Source: Kitasatospora fiedleri (GTDB lineage: Bacteria; Actinomycetota; Actinomycetes; Streptomycetales; Streptomycetaceae). Taken from it: DNA of 64,000 nt. The first letter of the stretch is position 1. The number at the start of each line of letters is the position of its first letter. Shown here piece by piece: positions 16,435 through 24,285 of this stretch. The stretch is from positions 3,596,001-3,660,000 of the forward strand of contig NZ_OX419519.1 of NCBI RefSeq assembly GCF_948472415.1, in the 5' to 3' direction. The notes beneath the pieces are model-generated. The model worked only from the letters and a program-made list of their open reading frames with translations. It searched no databases and was not told the origin of the DNA. The position numbers were made by a program, and so were the translations under genes.

Positions 16435-17832
16435 ATGCGATACCTGATGGCGAAGCACCTGGACGATGTCCGCTCGGCCGTGGCCGGTCTCCACATCGAC
16501 CGGTCCTCCGGCCAGCCCGCTCGACACCAGCCGATCACCCTGCTCTGGGCGATGGGCCGGGCAGCAACGGGACGGGCGCGGCTGCTGCCGTGGAAGGACG
16601 CCAGCTCCGACCTGAAGCGACTCCTGAAGGAGTACGGTCGCCCTGGGTCCGACCCGGCGCCGCAGTACCCGTTCGTGGCCCTCCGGAACTCGGGCCTGTG
16701 GCAACTCGACGGTGTCGTGGGCGAGGTTCCGGTGGCACGGGGCTCGAAGCTGCTGCCCTGGCTGAACTCCCAGAACCCCCGGGGCGGCCTGGAGGGTTGG
16801 GTGTACGACCTCCTCGCCGACGACCCGGAGGCGCGGCGTCTGGTGACCGACGATCTGGTGTCCCGGTTCTTCGAGGGCGAGGCCCCGCACGGCCTGCTGC
16901 GGGACACCCTGCTGCTGGGTCCGGTGTTCGACGGCTTCGGGCCGGTCCCCGGCGTCAAGGCGGGCACCAGCTTCGCCAACCGTGCGGCGCTTCACCGCGC
17001 GCAGGTGCACCGGCCGCTCCAAGGCGGCATCTGCGGGACCGGGGAGAACGGTGCCGAGTCCATCGTCGTGTCGGGTGGGTATGAGGACGACGAGGACCTC
17101 GGCGACACGATCATCTACACGGGCCAGGGCGGTCGTGACGAGCGCACCGGACAGCAGGCGTCCGATCAGCAGCTCACCCGGGGGAACGCGGCCCTCGTCA
17201 CCAGCAGGACGGCGGGACGGCCCGTACGCGTCGTCCGCGGGGCGAGCGGCGATCCACTGCACTCCCCTGCGTCCGGGTACAGGTACGACGGGCTCTACCT
17301 CGTCGACGACTACTGGTCCGAACGCGGGCAGTCCGGTCACCTGGTCTGGCGTTACAGGCTGGTCAAGCTGCCCGACGAACCGCTCCTGCCCGGTACGTCC
17401 CTCCCCGTTCCGACCCAGCCCGTTCTGCCCCTCCCCGTGCCGGCTGGCCAGGAGACGTTGACGCGCGTCGAGGCGTCGTTCATGCGCATCGTCCGGAGTA
17501 GCGCCGTCGCGAACTACGTGAAGCGGGCCCACGATTTCTCCTGCCAGGTGTGCGGCATCCGCCTGGGGACACCGACCGGCGCCTACGCGGAGGCCGCGCA
17601 CATCCAGGGGCTGGGGCGACCGCACAACGGTCCCGACATCGCCTCGAACGTCCTGTGCCTGTGCCCCAACCACCACAAGCTCTTCGACTTCGGCATGCTG
17701 GCCATCGCCGACGACCTGGCGATCACCGACCGGTCCACCGGGCAGGTCATCGGCCGGTTGCGCGAGATTCCTGCCCACCAGATCGAGCGCCGCTTCTTGG
17801 CCTACCACCGTGAGCATCACGCCCCGGCCTGA
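16435..17832 (+). CDS. ScoMcrA-like type IV restriction endonuclease (SBD-SRA-HNH)
   Basis: 465-aa modification-dependent endonuclease. Residues about 5-155 resemble the sulfur-binding domain that recognises phosphorothioate DNA (ITLLWAMGRA, LPWKDASSDLKRLLKEYG, YPFVALRNSGLWQL). Residues about 168-330 are an SRA/YDG domain for modified cytosine (FGPVPGVKAGTSF, GGICGTGENGAESIVVSGGYEDD, IIYTGQGG). Residues 366-430 are an HNH nuclease with C370-x2-C373, H389, N405, C410 and H413-H414. The domain order is that of S. coelicolor ScoMcrA. ATG at 16435 follows GAGAGG closely; ATG at 16447 is an alternative. It sits directly behind tRNA-Pro, a common insertion site. It defends the cell against 5mC- or phosphorothioate-bearing DNA. 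Confidence 0.85.
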   Translation: MRYLMAKHLDDVRSAVAGLHIDRSSGQPARHQPITLLWAMGRAATGRARLLPWKDASSDLKRLLKEYGRPGSDPAPQYPFVALRNSGLWQLDGVVGEVPVARGSKLLPWLNSQNPRGGLEGWVYDLLADDPEARRLVTDDLVSRFFEGEAPHGLLRDTLLLGPVFDGFGPVPGVKAGTSFANRAALHRAQVHRPLQGGICGTGENGAESIVVSGGYEDDEDLGDTIIYTGQGGRDERTGQQASDQQLTRGNAALVTSRTAGRPVRVVRGASGDPLHSPASGYRYDGLYLVDDYWSERGQSGHLVWRYRLVKLPDEPLLPGTSLPVPTQPVLPLPVPAGQETLTRVEASFMRIVRSSAVANYVKRAHDFSCQVCGIRLGTPTGAYAEAAHIQGLGRPHNGPDIASNVLCLCPNHHKLFDFGMLAIADDLAITDRSTGQVIGRLREIPAHQIERRFLAYHREHHAPA

Positions 17833-17866
17833 AACCGCTCGCCGACGGGCGAAGCCGCAGTAGGGG

Positions 17867-17922
17867 CGTGAACGGCAGAGGGGTCCGTCCGGTCGACCGG
17901 ACGGACCCCTCTGCCGTTCACG
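17867..17922. terminator. 56-bp perfect palindrome after the restriction gene
   Basis: Sequence 17867-17922 is identical to its own reverse complement, with centre GGTCGACC and no unpaired loop at the DNA level. It is 34 bp after the endonuclease stop and probably terminates transcription, but its perfection and length are unusual and it could also form a cruciform. Confidence 0.8.
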
Positions 17923-17926
17923 GGTC

Positions 17927-17936
17927 TTGTCCACAA
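17927..17936. promoter_or_regulatory. Single DnaA-box-like sequence
   Basis: TTGTCCACAA contains the preferred Streptomyces DnaA box TTGTCCACA. It is isolated, so it is not an origin. It could be chance or a DnaA-controlled site. Confidence 0.3.
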
Positions 17937-18108
17937 GCTGCGGACAGTGCAAGGACAGGGACGGGTGATGGGGTGTCAGGTGGCGGCATTGGGCCGTTCC
18001 GGTGAGGGGGAGGGGGTGGTGACGGGCTATCGGATGCGGGGTGGGGGCGGGGGCCCGAGGGTGGGGGGGCGGGCTCCGGTGGGCGGGGTCGGCGGGAGGA
18101 GGCGCTGG

Positions 18109-19584
18109 ATGAGCGCGGCGGATGTGCCGAGTCCGGAGGGGGCGGCGGCGGTTGCGGGGAGGCGGGTGAAGGCGGTGGCGGCGCCCAGGATGACCTGGGT
18201 GACGTTGGCGCTGATGACGACCAGTTCGGTGGCGAGCCTGCGGTCGTCGCCGACGATGGCGGTGTACGGGCTGGCGTGCGTGTTCCTGTACGTGGTGCCG
18301 GCGATCGTGTTCCTGCTGCCGACGGCGCTGGTCTCGGCGGAGCTGGCGTCGGGCTGGGAGGGCGGGGTCTACAACTGGGTGGCCCAGGGGCTGTCGAAGC
18401 CGTTGGGGTTCCTGGCGGTGTGGTGCCAGTTCGCGATGACGATCTTCTACTACCCGAGCCTGCTGGCGTACGTGGCCAGCACGATCGCGTACGTGGTGGA
18501 CCCGAGTCTGGCCAGCAACGGGCTGTACACCGCGATCGTGATCATGGTGCTGTACTGGACCGGCGTGTGGGTGTCCTCGCGCGGGACGGACGCGGTGGCG
18601 GGCCTGGCGTCCTGGGGGCTGATCATCGGGACGCTGATCCCGGGCGCGCTGCTGGTGGTGCTGGGCTTCGTGTTCCTGGGGCAGGGCAACGGCTCGGCGG
18701 CGCCGATGTCGGCGGACCACCTGCTGCCGGCCTGGACCGGCCTGGCGAGCCTGGTGCTGATCGTCAACAACTTCCTGAGCTACTCGGGCATGGAGATGAA
18801 CGCGGTGCACGTCTCCTCGCTGAAGAACCCGGGCCGGGAGTTCCCGCGCTCGATGTTCCTGGCGGTCGGCCTGGTGCTGCTGATCTTCATCCTGCCCGCG
18901 CTGGCGATCAGCTGGGTGGTGCCGGCCGACCAGCTGTCGCTGACGGCGGGCGTGATGCAGGCGTTCGACGCGTTCTTCCAGTACTTCCACATCGGCTGGC
19001 TGACGCCGCTGATCGCGGTCGGCCTGGTCGCGGCCTCGCTGGGCGGCATGCTGACCTGGCTGGCCGGCCCGTCGAAGGGCCTGCTGATGATCTCCCGGCA
19101 GGAGGGCTACCTGCCGCCCTCGCTGCAGAAGCTGAACAGCCACGGGGTGCAGCAGAACATCCTGGTCGCGCAGGGCGTGGTGACCACGGCCATCGCGCTG
19201 ATGTACGCGCTGATCCCGAACGTCTCCAGCGTGTACTGGATCTTCTCGGTGATCACCACGCAGGTGTACCTGATCGTCTACCTGCTGATGTTCCTGGCGG
19301 CGATGCGGCTGCGCCGGCTTCAGCCGGACCACCCGCGCGGCTACCGCGCCCCGGCGCTGGGGGTGCTGTGCGTGGTGGGCCTGCTGGCCTCGGCGGCGGC
19401 GATGGTGATCGGGTTCGTGCCGTCCTCGCAGTTCGGCGGCGGCAGTGTCTGGGCGTACATCGGGATCGTCGGCGGCGGTCTGCTGCTGCTGGGCGTGATC
19501 GTCCCGTTCGGCTTCCTGAAGGCCAGCAAGCCCGAGTGGCGCGACCCGGCGGCGGCGGCGGCCATCGAGGAGGAGGCGGCGTGA
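18109..19584 (+). CDS. APC-family amino acid antiporter (GadC-like)
   Basis: 491-aa integral membrane protein with about 12 helices. The stretch GWEGGVYNWVAQGLSKPLGF and the later LKNPGREFPRSMFLAVG resemble glutamate/GABA-type antiporters of the APC superfamily. The ATG at 18109 is chosen because GGGAGGAGG lies 6-7 bases before it; the open frame upstream lacks such a signal. It is first in an apparent operon with a repeat micro-ORF, a small membrane protein, an M20 peptidase and an M24 peptidase, which suggests uptake or exchange of amino acids released from peptides. Substrate not proven. Confidence 0.8.
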   Translation: MSAADVPSPEGAAAVAGRRVKAVAAPRMTWVTLALMTTSSVASLRSSPTMAVYGLACVFLYVVPAIVFLLPTALVSAELASGWEGGVYNWVAQGLSKPLGFLAVWCQFAMTIFYYPSLLAYVASTIAYVVDPSLASNGLYTAIVIMVLYWTGVWVSSRGTDAVAGLASWGLIIGTLIPGALLVVLGFVFLGQGNGSAAPMSADHLLPAWTGLASLVLIVNNFLSYSGMEMNAVHVSSLKNPGREFPRSMFLAVGLVLLIFILPALAISWVVPADQLSLTAGVMQAFDAFFQYFHIGWLTPLIAVGLVAASLGGMLTWLAGPSKGLLMISRQEGYLPPSLQKLNSHGVQQNILVAQGVVTTAIALMYALIPNVSSVYWIFSVITTQVYLIVYLLMFLAAMRLRRLQPDHPRGYRAPALGVLCVVGLLASAAAMVIGFVPSSQFGGGSVWAYIGIVGGGLLLLGVIVPFGFLKASKPEWRDPAAAAAIEEEAA

Positions 19585-19643
19585 GCGGGCGGAGCGGACG
19601 GAGCGTGAGCGGACGGAGCGGACGGAGCGAGGTGGGCGGATGA
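19581..19643 (+). CDS. 20-aa repeat micro-ORF linking two genes
   Basis: The GTG overlaps the antiporter stop (GTGA, 19581-19584) and the stop overlaps the next ATG (ATGA, 19640-19643). It encodes VSGRSGRS twice (24-bp unit) plus EVGG. Same design as the micro-ORF at 10065-10157: repeat units of whole codons keep both overlaps in register. Probably a coupling device. Confidence 0.5.
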   Translation: MSGRSGRSVSGRSGRSEVGG

Positions 19644-20074
19644 GCACCCGGATGGCTTCCGAGCACAGGTGGATCTACGTCGGCGCGGTCGTGGTGCTGG
19701 TCGCCATGGTGGTGATCGGGCTGCTGACGTTCACCCAGCAGCACGCCACCAACGAGTCGTACCGGAAGGCCGACGAGCTGATCACGAAGCTCCAGGAGAA
19801 CGACTACCCGACGCCGGACCGCGGCCAGGTCGCCCGCACCCTGGGGACCGACGGCGGCGCGGTGTGCCAGGACCCGGCGAGTGCGCTGAAGACCGGCTTC
19901 CAGCGGCTGCAGATGTCGAACGGGGCCGCCGGGCCCGGGCAGCGGCCGGTCATCGTCGCCGCCCGGACGGTGCAGGCGGAGGCGCTGGTGCTGAGCGTCT
20001 ACTGCCCGGACCGGTTGGCCGACTACCAGGAGAAGATCAAGGACATCAAGACCGATGAAACGGTCCGGAACTGA
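19640..20074 (+). CDS. Small membrane-anchored hypothetical protein (144 aa)
   Basis: Short cytoplasmic N-terminus, one hydrophobic segment at about residues 11-32 (WIYVGAVVVLVAMVVIGLL), then about 110 extracytoplasmic residues with two Cys that could form a disulfide (VCQDPAS and VYCPDR). I do not recognise the family. It is translationally linked to the antiporter by the micro-ORF and is followed after 10 bp by an M20 peptidase, so it is probably an accessory of this peptide/amino-acid operon. Confidence 0.7.
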   Translation: MSTRMASEHRWIYVGAVVVLVAMVVIGLLTFTQQHATNESYRKADELITKLQENDYPTPDRGQVARTLGTDGGAVCQDPASALKTGFQRLQMSNGAAGPGQRPVIVAARTVQAEALVLSVYCPDRLADYQEKIKDIKTDETVRN

Positions 20075-20084
20075 GGGGGAGCAG

Positions 20085-21443
20085 ATGAGCACCGACACCG
20101 AACTCGCCGCCCGGATCGCGGCGTTGATGCCGCGGGCGAAGCGGGACCTGGCCGAGCTGGTCGCCATCCCCTCGGTCGCCGACCCGCGGCAGCAGCCGCC
20201 GGAGAAGTGCCGGGAGGCCGCCGAGTGGGTGGCCGCCGCGTTCACCGAGGCCGGCCTGCGGGACGTCCGGCTGGCGGAGACCCCGGACGGCAGCCACGCC
20301 GTCCTCGGGCACCGCCCGCCGCCGCCCGGCGCGCCGACCGTGCTGCTGTACTGCCACTACGACGTGCAGCCGCCGCTGGACGACTCCGCCTGGACCACGC
20401 CCCCGTTCGAGCTGACCGAGCGGGACGGGCGCTGGTACGGGCGCGGCACCGCGGACTGCAAGGGCAACGTCGTCATGCACCTCACCGCGCTGCGGGCGCT
20501 CGGCGACGACCTGCCGGTCGGGATCAAGCTGGTCGCGGAGGGCTCGGAGGAGCAGGGCACCGGCGGCCTGGAGGCGTACGTCCCGCAGCATCCGGAGGAC
20601 CTGCACGCGGACGTGCTGCTGGTGTGCGACACCGGCAACGCGGCGGTCGGGGTGCCGACCGCGACCACCTCGCTGCGCGGCCTGGCGAACGTCGTGGTGA
20701 CGGTGCGGACGCTGGCGTCGGACATGCACTCCGGGATGTTCGGCGGCCCCGCCCCGGACGCGCTGGCCGCGCTGATCCGAACCCTCGACTCGCTGCGCGA
20801 CGCCGAGGGCGGCACCCGGATCGACGGGCTGGAGAACGGCGGGACCTGGGAGGGCGTCGGCTACGACGAGCAGCAGTTCCGCGCGGACGCGGGCGTGCTG
20901 GAGGGCGTCGGCCTGACCGGCTCAGGGACGGTCGCGGACCGGCTGTGGGCCCGTCCGGCGGTGACGGTGCTGGGCATCGACTGCGCGCCGGTGGTCGGCT
21001 CGGCGGCGGCGATCCCCGGCACCGCCCGGGCCCGGGTCAGTCTGCGGGTACCGCCCGGCATGGACCCGGGCGCCGCGCAGGACGCGCTGACCGCGCACCT
21101 GGTGGCGGCGGCGCCGTGGGGCGCGCGGGTCACGGTGGAGCCGGAGTCGAAGGGCTCGCCGTTCAAGGCCGCCACCGACGGCGCGGCGTACGGGGCGCTC
21201 GACCGGGCCGCGCGGGAGGTCTACGGGAAGCCGCTGTCCTTCCTCGGGCAGGGCGGGTCGATCCCGCTGTGCAACGTGCTGGCGGCGCAGTACCCGGAGT
21301 CGGAGCTCATCCTGATGGGGGTGGAGGAACCGCGCTGCCTGATCCACGCGCCCAACGAGAGCGTGGACCCGTCCGAGATCGAGCACATGGCCCGGGTGGA
21401 GGCGCTGTTCCTGCGCCACTACGCGGCCGCCGCCCGCCGCTGA
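20085..21443 (+). CDS. M20-family dipeptidase/deacylase
   Basis: 452-aa zinc peptidase of the ArgE/DapE/CPG2/carnosinase group. Metal-site motifs are LLYCHYDVQPP, GRGTADCKGN, EGSEEQGTGG, VCDTGNA and a late LIHAPNE. The lid/dimerisation domain is between about 205 and 330. ATG at 20085 is preceded by GGGGGAG. It likely cleaves dipeptides in the cytosol. It is followed by five 14-bp tandem repeats and an M24 peptidase in the same direction. Confidence 0.9.
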   Translation: MSTDTELAARIAALMPRAKRDLAELVAIPSVADPRQQPPEKCREAAEWVAAAFTEAGLRDVRLAETPDGSHAVLGHRPPPPGAPTVLLYCHYDVQPPLDDSAWTTPPFELTERDGRWYGRGTADCKGNVVMHLTALRALGDDLPVGIKLVAEGSEEQGTGGLEAYVPQHPEDLHADVLLVCDTGNAAVGVPTATTSLRGLANVVVTVRTLASDMHSGMFGGPAPDALAALIRTLDSLRDAEGGTRIDGLENGGTWEGVGYDEQQFRADAGVLEGVGLTGSGTVADRLWARPAVTVLGIDCAPVVGSAAAIPGTARARVSLRVPPGMDPGAAQDALTAHLVAAAPWGARVTVEPESKGSPFKAATDGAAYGALDRAAREVYGKPLSFLGQGGSIPLCNVLAAQYPESELILMGVEEPRCLIHAPNESVDPSEIEHMARVEALFLRHYAAAARR

Positions 21444-21508
21444 CCGCCCGCCGCTGACCGCCCGCCGCCGACCGTCCGCCGCTGACCGCCCACCGCTGAC
21501 CGCCCACC
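21439..21508. repeat. Five 14-bp tandem repeats at a gene end
   Basis: Contiguous units GCTGACCGCCCGCC at 21439 and 21453, then variants at 21467, 21481 and 21495. The M20 stop codon is inside the first unit, and the last ends 12 bp before the next ATG. The unit length is not a multiple of three and most copies carry TGA in register. Confidence 0.9.
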
Positions 21509-21520
21509 GAGAGGGAGCAC

Positions 21521-22639
21521 ATGCCCGAGCCGTTCACCACCGCCGACTTCCAGGCCCGGATGGCCCGCGCCGCGACCGCCGCCGCGGACGCCGGGCTGGC
21601 CGGACTGGTCGTCACCCCGGGCCCCGACCTGGCCTACCTGACCGGCTACCGGCCCACCGCGACGACCGAGCGGCTGACCGCCCTGGTGATCGCGGCCGGA
21701 GCCGAACCGGTCCTGCTGGTACCGAAGTTGGAGCGCCCGGACGCCGAGGCGGCACCGGGCGCGGAGGCCGTCCGGATGGCCGACTGGACGGACGGCTCCG
21801 ACCCGTACGCGGCGCTCGCGCCGAACCTGGACGGCCGCGGCCGGTACGGGATCTCCGACAACGCCTGGGCGATGCACCTGCTCGGACTCCAGCAGGCGCT
21901 GCCGGGCAGCTCGTACGCGGCGCTGACCGACGTGCTGCCGATGCTGCGGGCGGTGAAGGACCACGACGAGCTGGAGCGGCTGGCCGCGGCCGGGGCGGCG
22001 GCCGACCTGGCGTACGGGGAGATCCTGGGGATGCCCTTCGTCGGGCGGACCGAGAACCAGGTGGCCGCCGACCTGGCCGCGCTGCTGATCAAGCACGGGC
22101 ACAGCCAGGTCGACTTCACCGTGGTCGGCTCCGGGCCGAACGGGGCGAACCCGCACCACGAGGCCGGGGAGCGGCTGATCCGGCGCGGCGACACCGTGGT
22201 GCTGGACTTCGGCGGGCTGAAGGACGGCTACGGCTCCGACACCACCCGCACCGTCTTCGTCGGCACCGAGCCGCCCGCGGAGGTGCTCGCCGTCCACGAC
22301 CTGGTGCGGCGGGCCCAGCAGGCCGCGTTCGACGCCGTCGCGCCCGGGATGACCTGCCAGGACATCGACCGGGTCGCCCGGAAGGTGATCACCGACGGAG
22401 GGTACGGCGAGTACTTCATCCACCGGGTCGGCCACGGCATCGGGCTCACCACCCACGAGCCGCCGTACCTGGTCGAGGGCGAGACCCAGCCGCTGGTGCC
22501 CGGGATGTGCTTCTCGATCGAGCCGGGGGTCTACCTGCCGGGGAAGTTCGGCGTCCGGATCGAGGACATCGTGACCGTCACCGAGGACGGCGGGCTGCGG
22601 TTCAACGGCACGCCGCACGAACTGGCCTTCGTGAACTGA
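21521..22639 (+). CDS. M24-family Xaa-Pro aminopeptidase/dipeptidase
   Basis: 372-aa pita-bread-fold metallopeptidase. An N-terminal creatinase-like domain (residues 1-130, GPDLAYLTGYRPT) precedes the catalytic domain with metal ligands in DFGGLKDGYGSDTTRT, HGIGLTTHEPP, FSIEPGVY and VRIEDIV. GAGAGGGAG precedes the ATG. It cleaves Xaa-Pro bonds and complements the M20 peptidase upstream. It is convergent with a LysR gene. Confidence 0.92.
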   Translation: MPEPFTTADFQARMARAATAAADAGLAGLVVTPGPDLAYLTGYRPTATTERLTALVIAAGAEPVLLVPKLERPDAEAAPGAEAVRMADWTDGSDPYAALAPNLDGRGRYGISDNAWAMHLLGLQQALPGSSYAALTDVLPMLRAVKDHDELERLAAAGAAADLAYGEILGMPFVGRTENQVAADLAALLIKHGHSQVDFTVVGSGPNGANPHHEAGERLIRRGDTVVLDFGGLKDGYGSDTTRTVFVGTEPPAEVLAVHDLVRRAQQAAFDAVAPGMTCQDIDRVARKVITDGGYGEYFIHRVGHGIGLTTHEPPYLVEGETQPLVPGMCFSIEPGVYLPGKFGVRIEDIVTVTEDGGLRFNGTPHELAFVN

Positions 22640-22695
22640 GGGGCTGAGGGGGGTGGGACGGGAAGGGCCGCCGGAGTGCCTCCGGCGGCCCTTCG

Positions 22696-23601
22696 TCACG
22701 CCGAGAGCTGGAAGGCGCGGCGCAGCGCGGAGAGCAGGGCGCGCAGGGCCGGGGGCGGGGACGGGCGGTTGACCAGGGCGAGCAGCGCCGGGGTGGTCAG
22801 GCCGCGGACCGGGACGGGGACCAGGGCCGGGAAGGCCGCGGCCATCGAGCGGCTGAGCACGGCCACGCCCAGGCCCCGGACGGCCAGGTCGGCGATCGCG
22901 GTGGCGGCGCCGGCCTCCAGGACGATCCGGGGGGTCAGGCCGCGGGCGGCGCAGTCCCGGTCCAGGACGGCGCGCAGGCCGGTGCCCCGGGGCATGCAGA
23001 CCAGCGGGTGGGTGAGCAGTTCGGCGAGGGTGGGGCCGTCCTCGCCGCCGTCCCCGTCCCCGCCCCCGTCCAGCAGGGGGTGGCCGGGCGGGACGGCGGC
23101 GACCAGGGGTTCGCTGACCACCACGTGCGCGTCCAGGCCGTCGGGCACGGGCGCGGGGCGGCCGATCAGGGCGAGGTCGAGGGCGCCGGAGCGGACGGCC
23201 TCGGTGAGGTGCTCGGAGTCGTCCTCCAGCAGGGCGAGTTCGACGCCGGGGTGGGCCCGGTGGAAGGCGGCCAGGCCGTCGAAGAGCGGGGTGAGGGTGC
23301 AGCCCGCGACCATGCCCAGGCGCAGGCTGCCGCGGACCAGGTCGGTGACCTCGCCGACCGCCTGCCCCACCGCGCGGGCCGCGGCCAGCGCCTGCCGGGC
23401 GTGCTCCAGCGCCGCCTTGCCCGCCACCGTGAGCGTCACCACCCGGGCCGAGCGGTCGAACAGCTCGGCGCCCAACTCCCGTTCCAGCTGCCGGATCTGG
23501 GCGCTCACCCCGGACTGGCTGATGTGCACCCGCTCGGCGGCCCGGGTGAAGTTGCGCTCCTCGGCGACCGCGACGAAGTACTCCAGCTGCCTCAGTTCCA
23601 T
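22696..23601 (-). CDS. LysR-family transcriptional regulator
   Basis: 301-aa regulator. The N-terminal winged helix-turn-helix begins MELRQLEYFVAVAEERNFTRAAERVHISQSGVS; residues about 90-295 are the two-lobed effector-binding domain. The ATG at 23601 is the family start; the frame continues upstream without function. It is divergent from an NTF2-like gene, the probable target. Candidate TTCTAG boxes are at 23611-23631. Confidence 0.9.
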   Translation of the reverse strand: MELRQLEYFVAVAEERNFTRAAERVHISQSGVSAQIRQLERELGAELFDRSARVVTLTVAGKAALEHARQALAAARAVGQAVGEVTDLVRGSLRLGMVAGCTLTPLFDGLAAFHRAHPGVELALLEDDSEHLTEAVRSGALDLALIGRPAPVPDGLDAHVVVSEPLVAAVPPGHPLLDGGGDGDGGEDGPTLAELLTHPLVCMPRGTGLRAVLDRDCAARGLTPRIVLEAGAATAIADLAVRGLGVAVLSRSMAAAFPALVPVPVRGLTTPALLALVNRPSPPPALRALLSALRRAFQLSA

Positions 23602-23610
23602 GCGTACTGA

Positions 23611-23631
23611 TTCTAGGCGTAATGCTTCTAG
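23611..23631. promoter_or_regulatory. TTCTAG direct repeat between divergent LysR and NTF2-like genes
   Basis: TTCTAG at 23611 and 23626, 15 bp apart; CTAG is rare in such GC-rich DNA. This is a plausible LysR recognition/activation site and overlaps the LysR promoter region. Confidence 0.4.
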
Positions 23632-23714
23632 TAGCGAGCAGAACCAGCTGTTGGACTTCTGGTACGGGTGGCGGAAGGCTGGAGGCACCGCAGGACGACG
23701 ACCAGGAGGCAGCG

Positions 23715-24092
23715 GTGAACGCGTACGAGAAGGCGATGCGGCCCGAGGACCTGACCCGACTGTTCGTGGAGCGCTCCAACGCGGGCGACGCCGCCGGGGT
23801 GGCCGCGCTGTACGAGGAGGACGCGGTGATGGCCTACCCGCCCGGGCAGTTGACGGTCGGCCGGGCCGCGATCCAGGCGCTCTGGGAGCGGGTCCTCGCC
23901 CACCGGCCGCAGTTCACGCCCGAACCGCCGCTGCCCACGCTGGCCGCGGACGGCATCGCACTGACCGCCACCCCGCCCAAGGACGGCGCCGGGGCCCGCG
24001 CCCAGGTGGTGCGGCGGCAGCCGGACGGCAGTTGGCTGCGGCTGCTGGACCAGCCGGAGTTCCAGCGTCCGGACGGCGAGGGCGAGGGCTGA
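23715..24092 (+). CDS. NTF2-like (SnoaL/DUF4440-type) protein
   Basis: 125-aa cone-shaped-fold protein. LTRLFVERSNAGDAAGVAALYEEDAVMAYPPG is typical of the first helices and strand of NTF2/SnoaL-like polyketide-cyclase-fold proteins; WERVLAHRP and a C-terminal LDQPEF strand follow. GTG at 23715 is chosen because AGGAGG lies 7 bases upstream. Divergent from the LysR gene and presumably regulated by it. No catalytic role can be assigned. 7-bp tandem repeats follow the stop. Confidence 0.75.
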   Translation: MNAYEKAMRPEDLTRLFVERSNAGDAAGVAALYEEDAVMAYPPGQLTVGRAAIQALWERVLAHRPQFTPEPPLPTLAADGIALTATPPKDGAGARAQVVRRQPDGSWLRLLDQPEFQRPDGEGEG

Positions 24093-24095
24093 CGG

Positions 24096-24137
24096 CGGGC
24101 GGCGGGCGGCAGGCGGCAGGCGGCAGGCGGCAGGCGG
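24096..24137. repeat. Six 7-bp tandem repeats after a stop codon
   Basis: Two GGCGGGC units followed by four GGCAGGC units immediately after the NTF2-like gene. Confidence 0.8.
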
Positions 24138-24285
24138 CTGGGACTGACGGCGGGTGGCCAGGGCCGGCGGCCGGCGGTCGTGCGGAATCGTGACACTTCT
24201 CGGGGCCGGCGGCCGAAACCCGGGTGCCCTTCGGTGCGTGTACCTCTTCCGGAAGACCGGATGGACCGGTTGGAGGGGGGCCGTC

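Noticed and set aside
17927..17936. A replication origin
   Set aside because: A single DnaA box without a cluster, AT-rich region or dnaA/dnaN neighbours.
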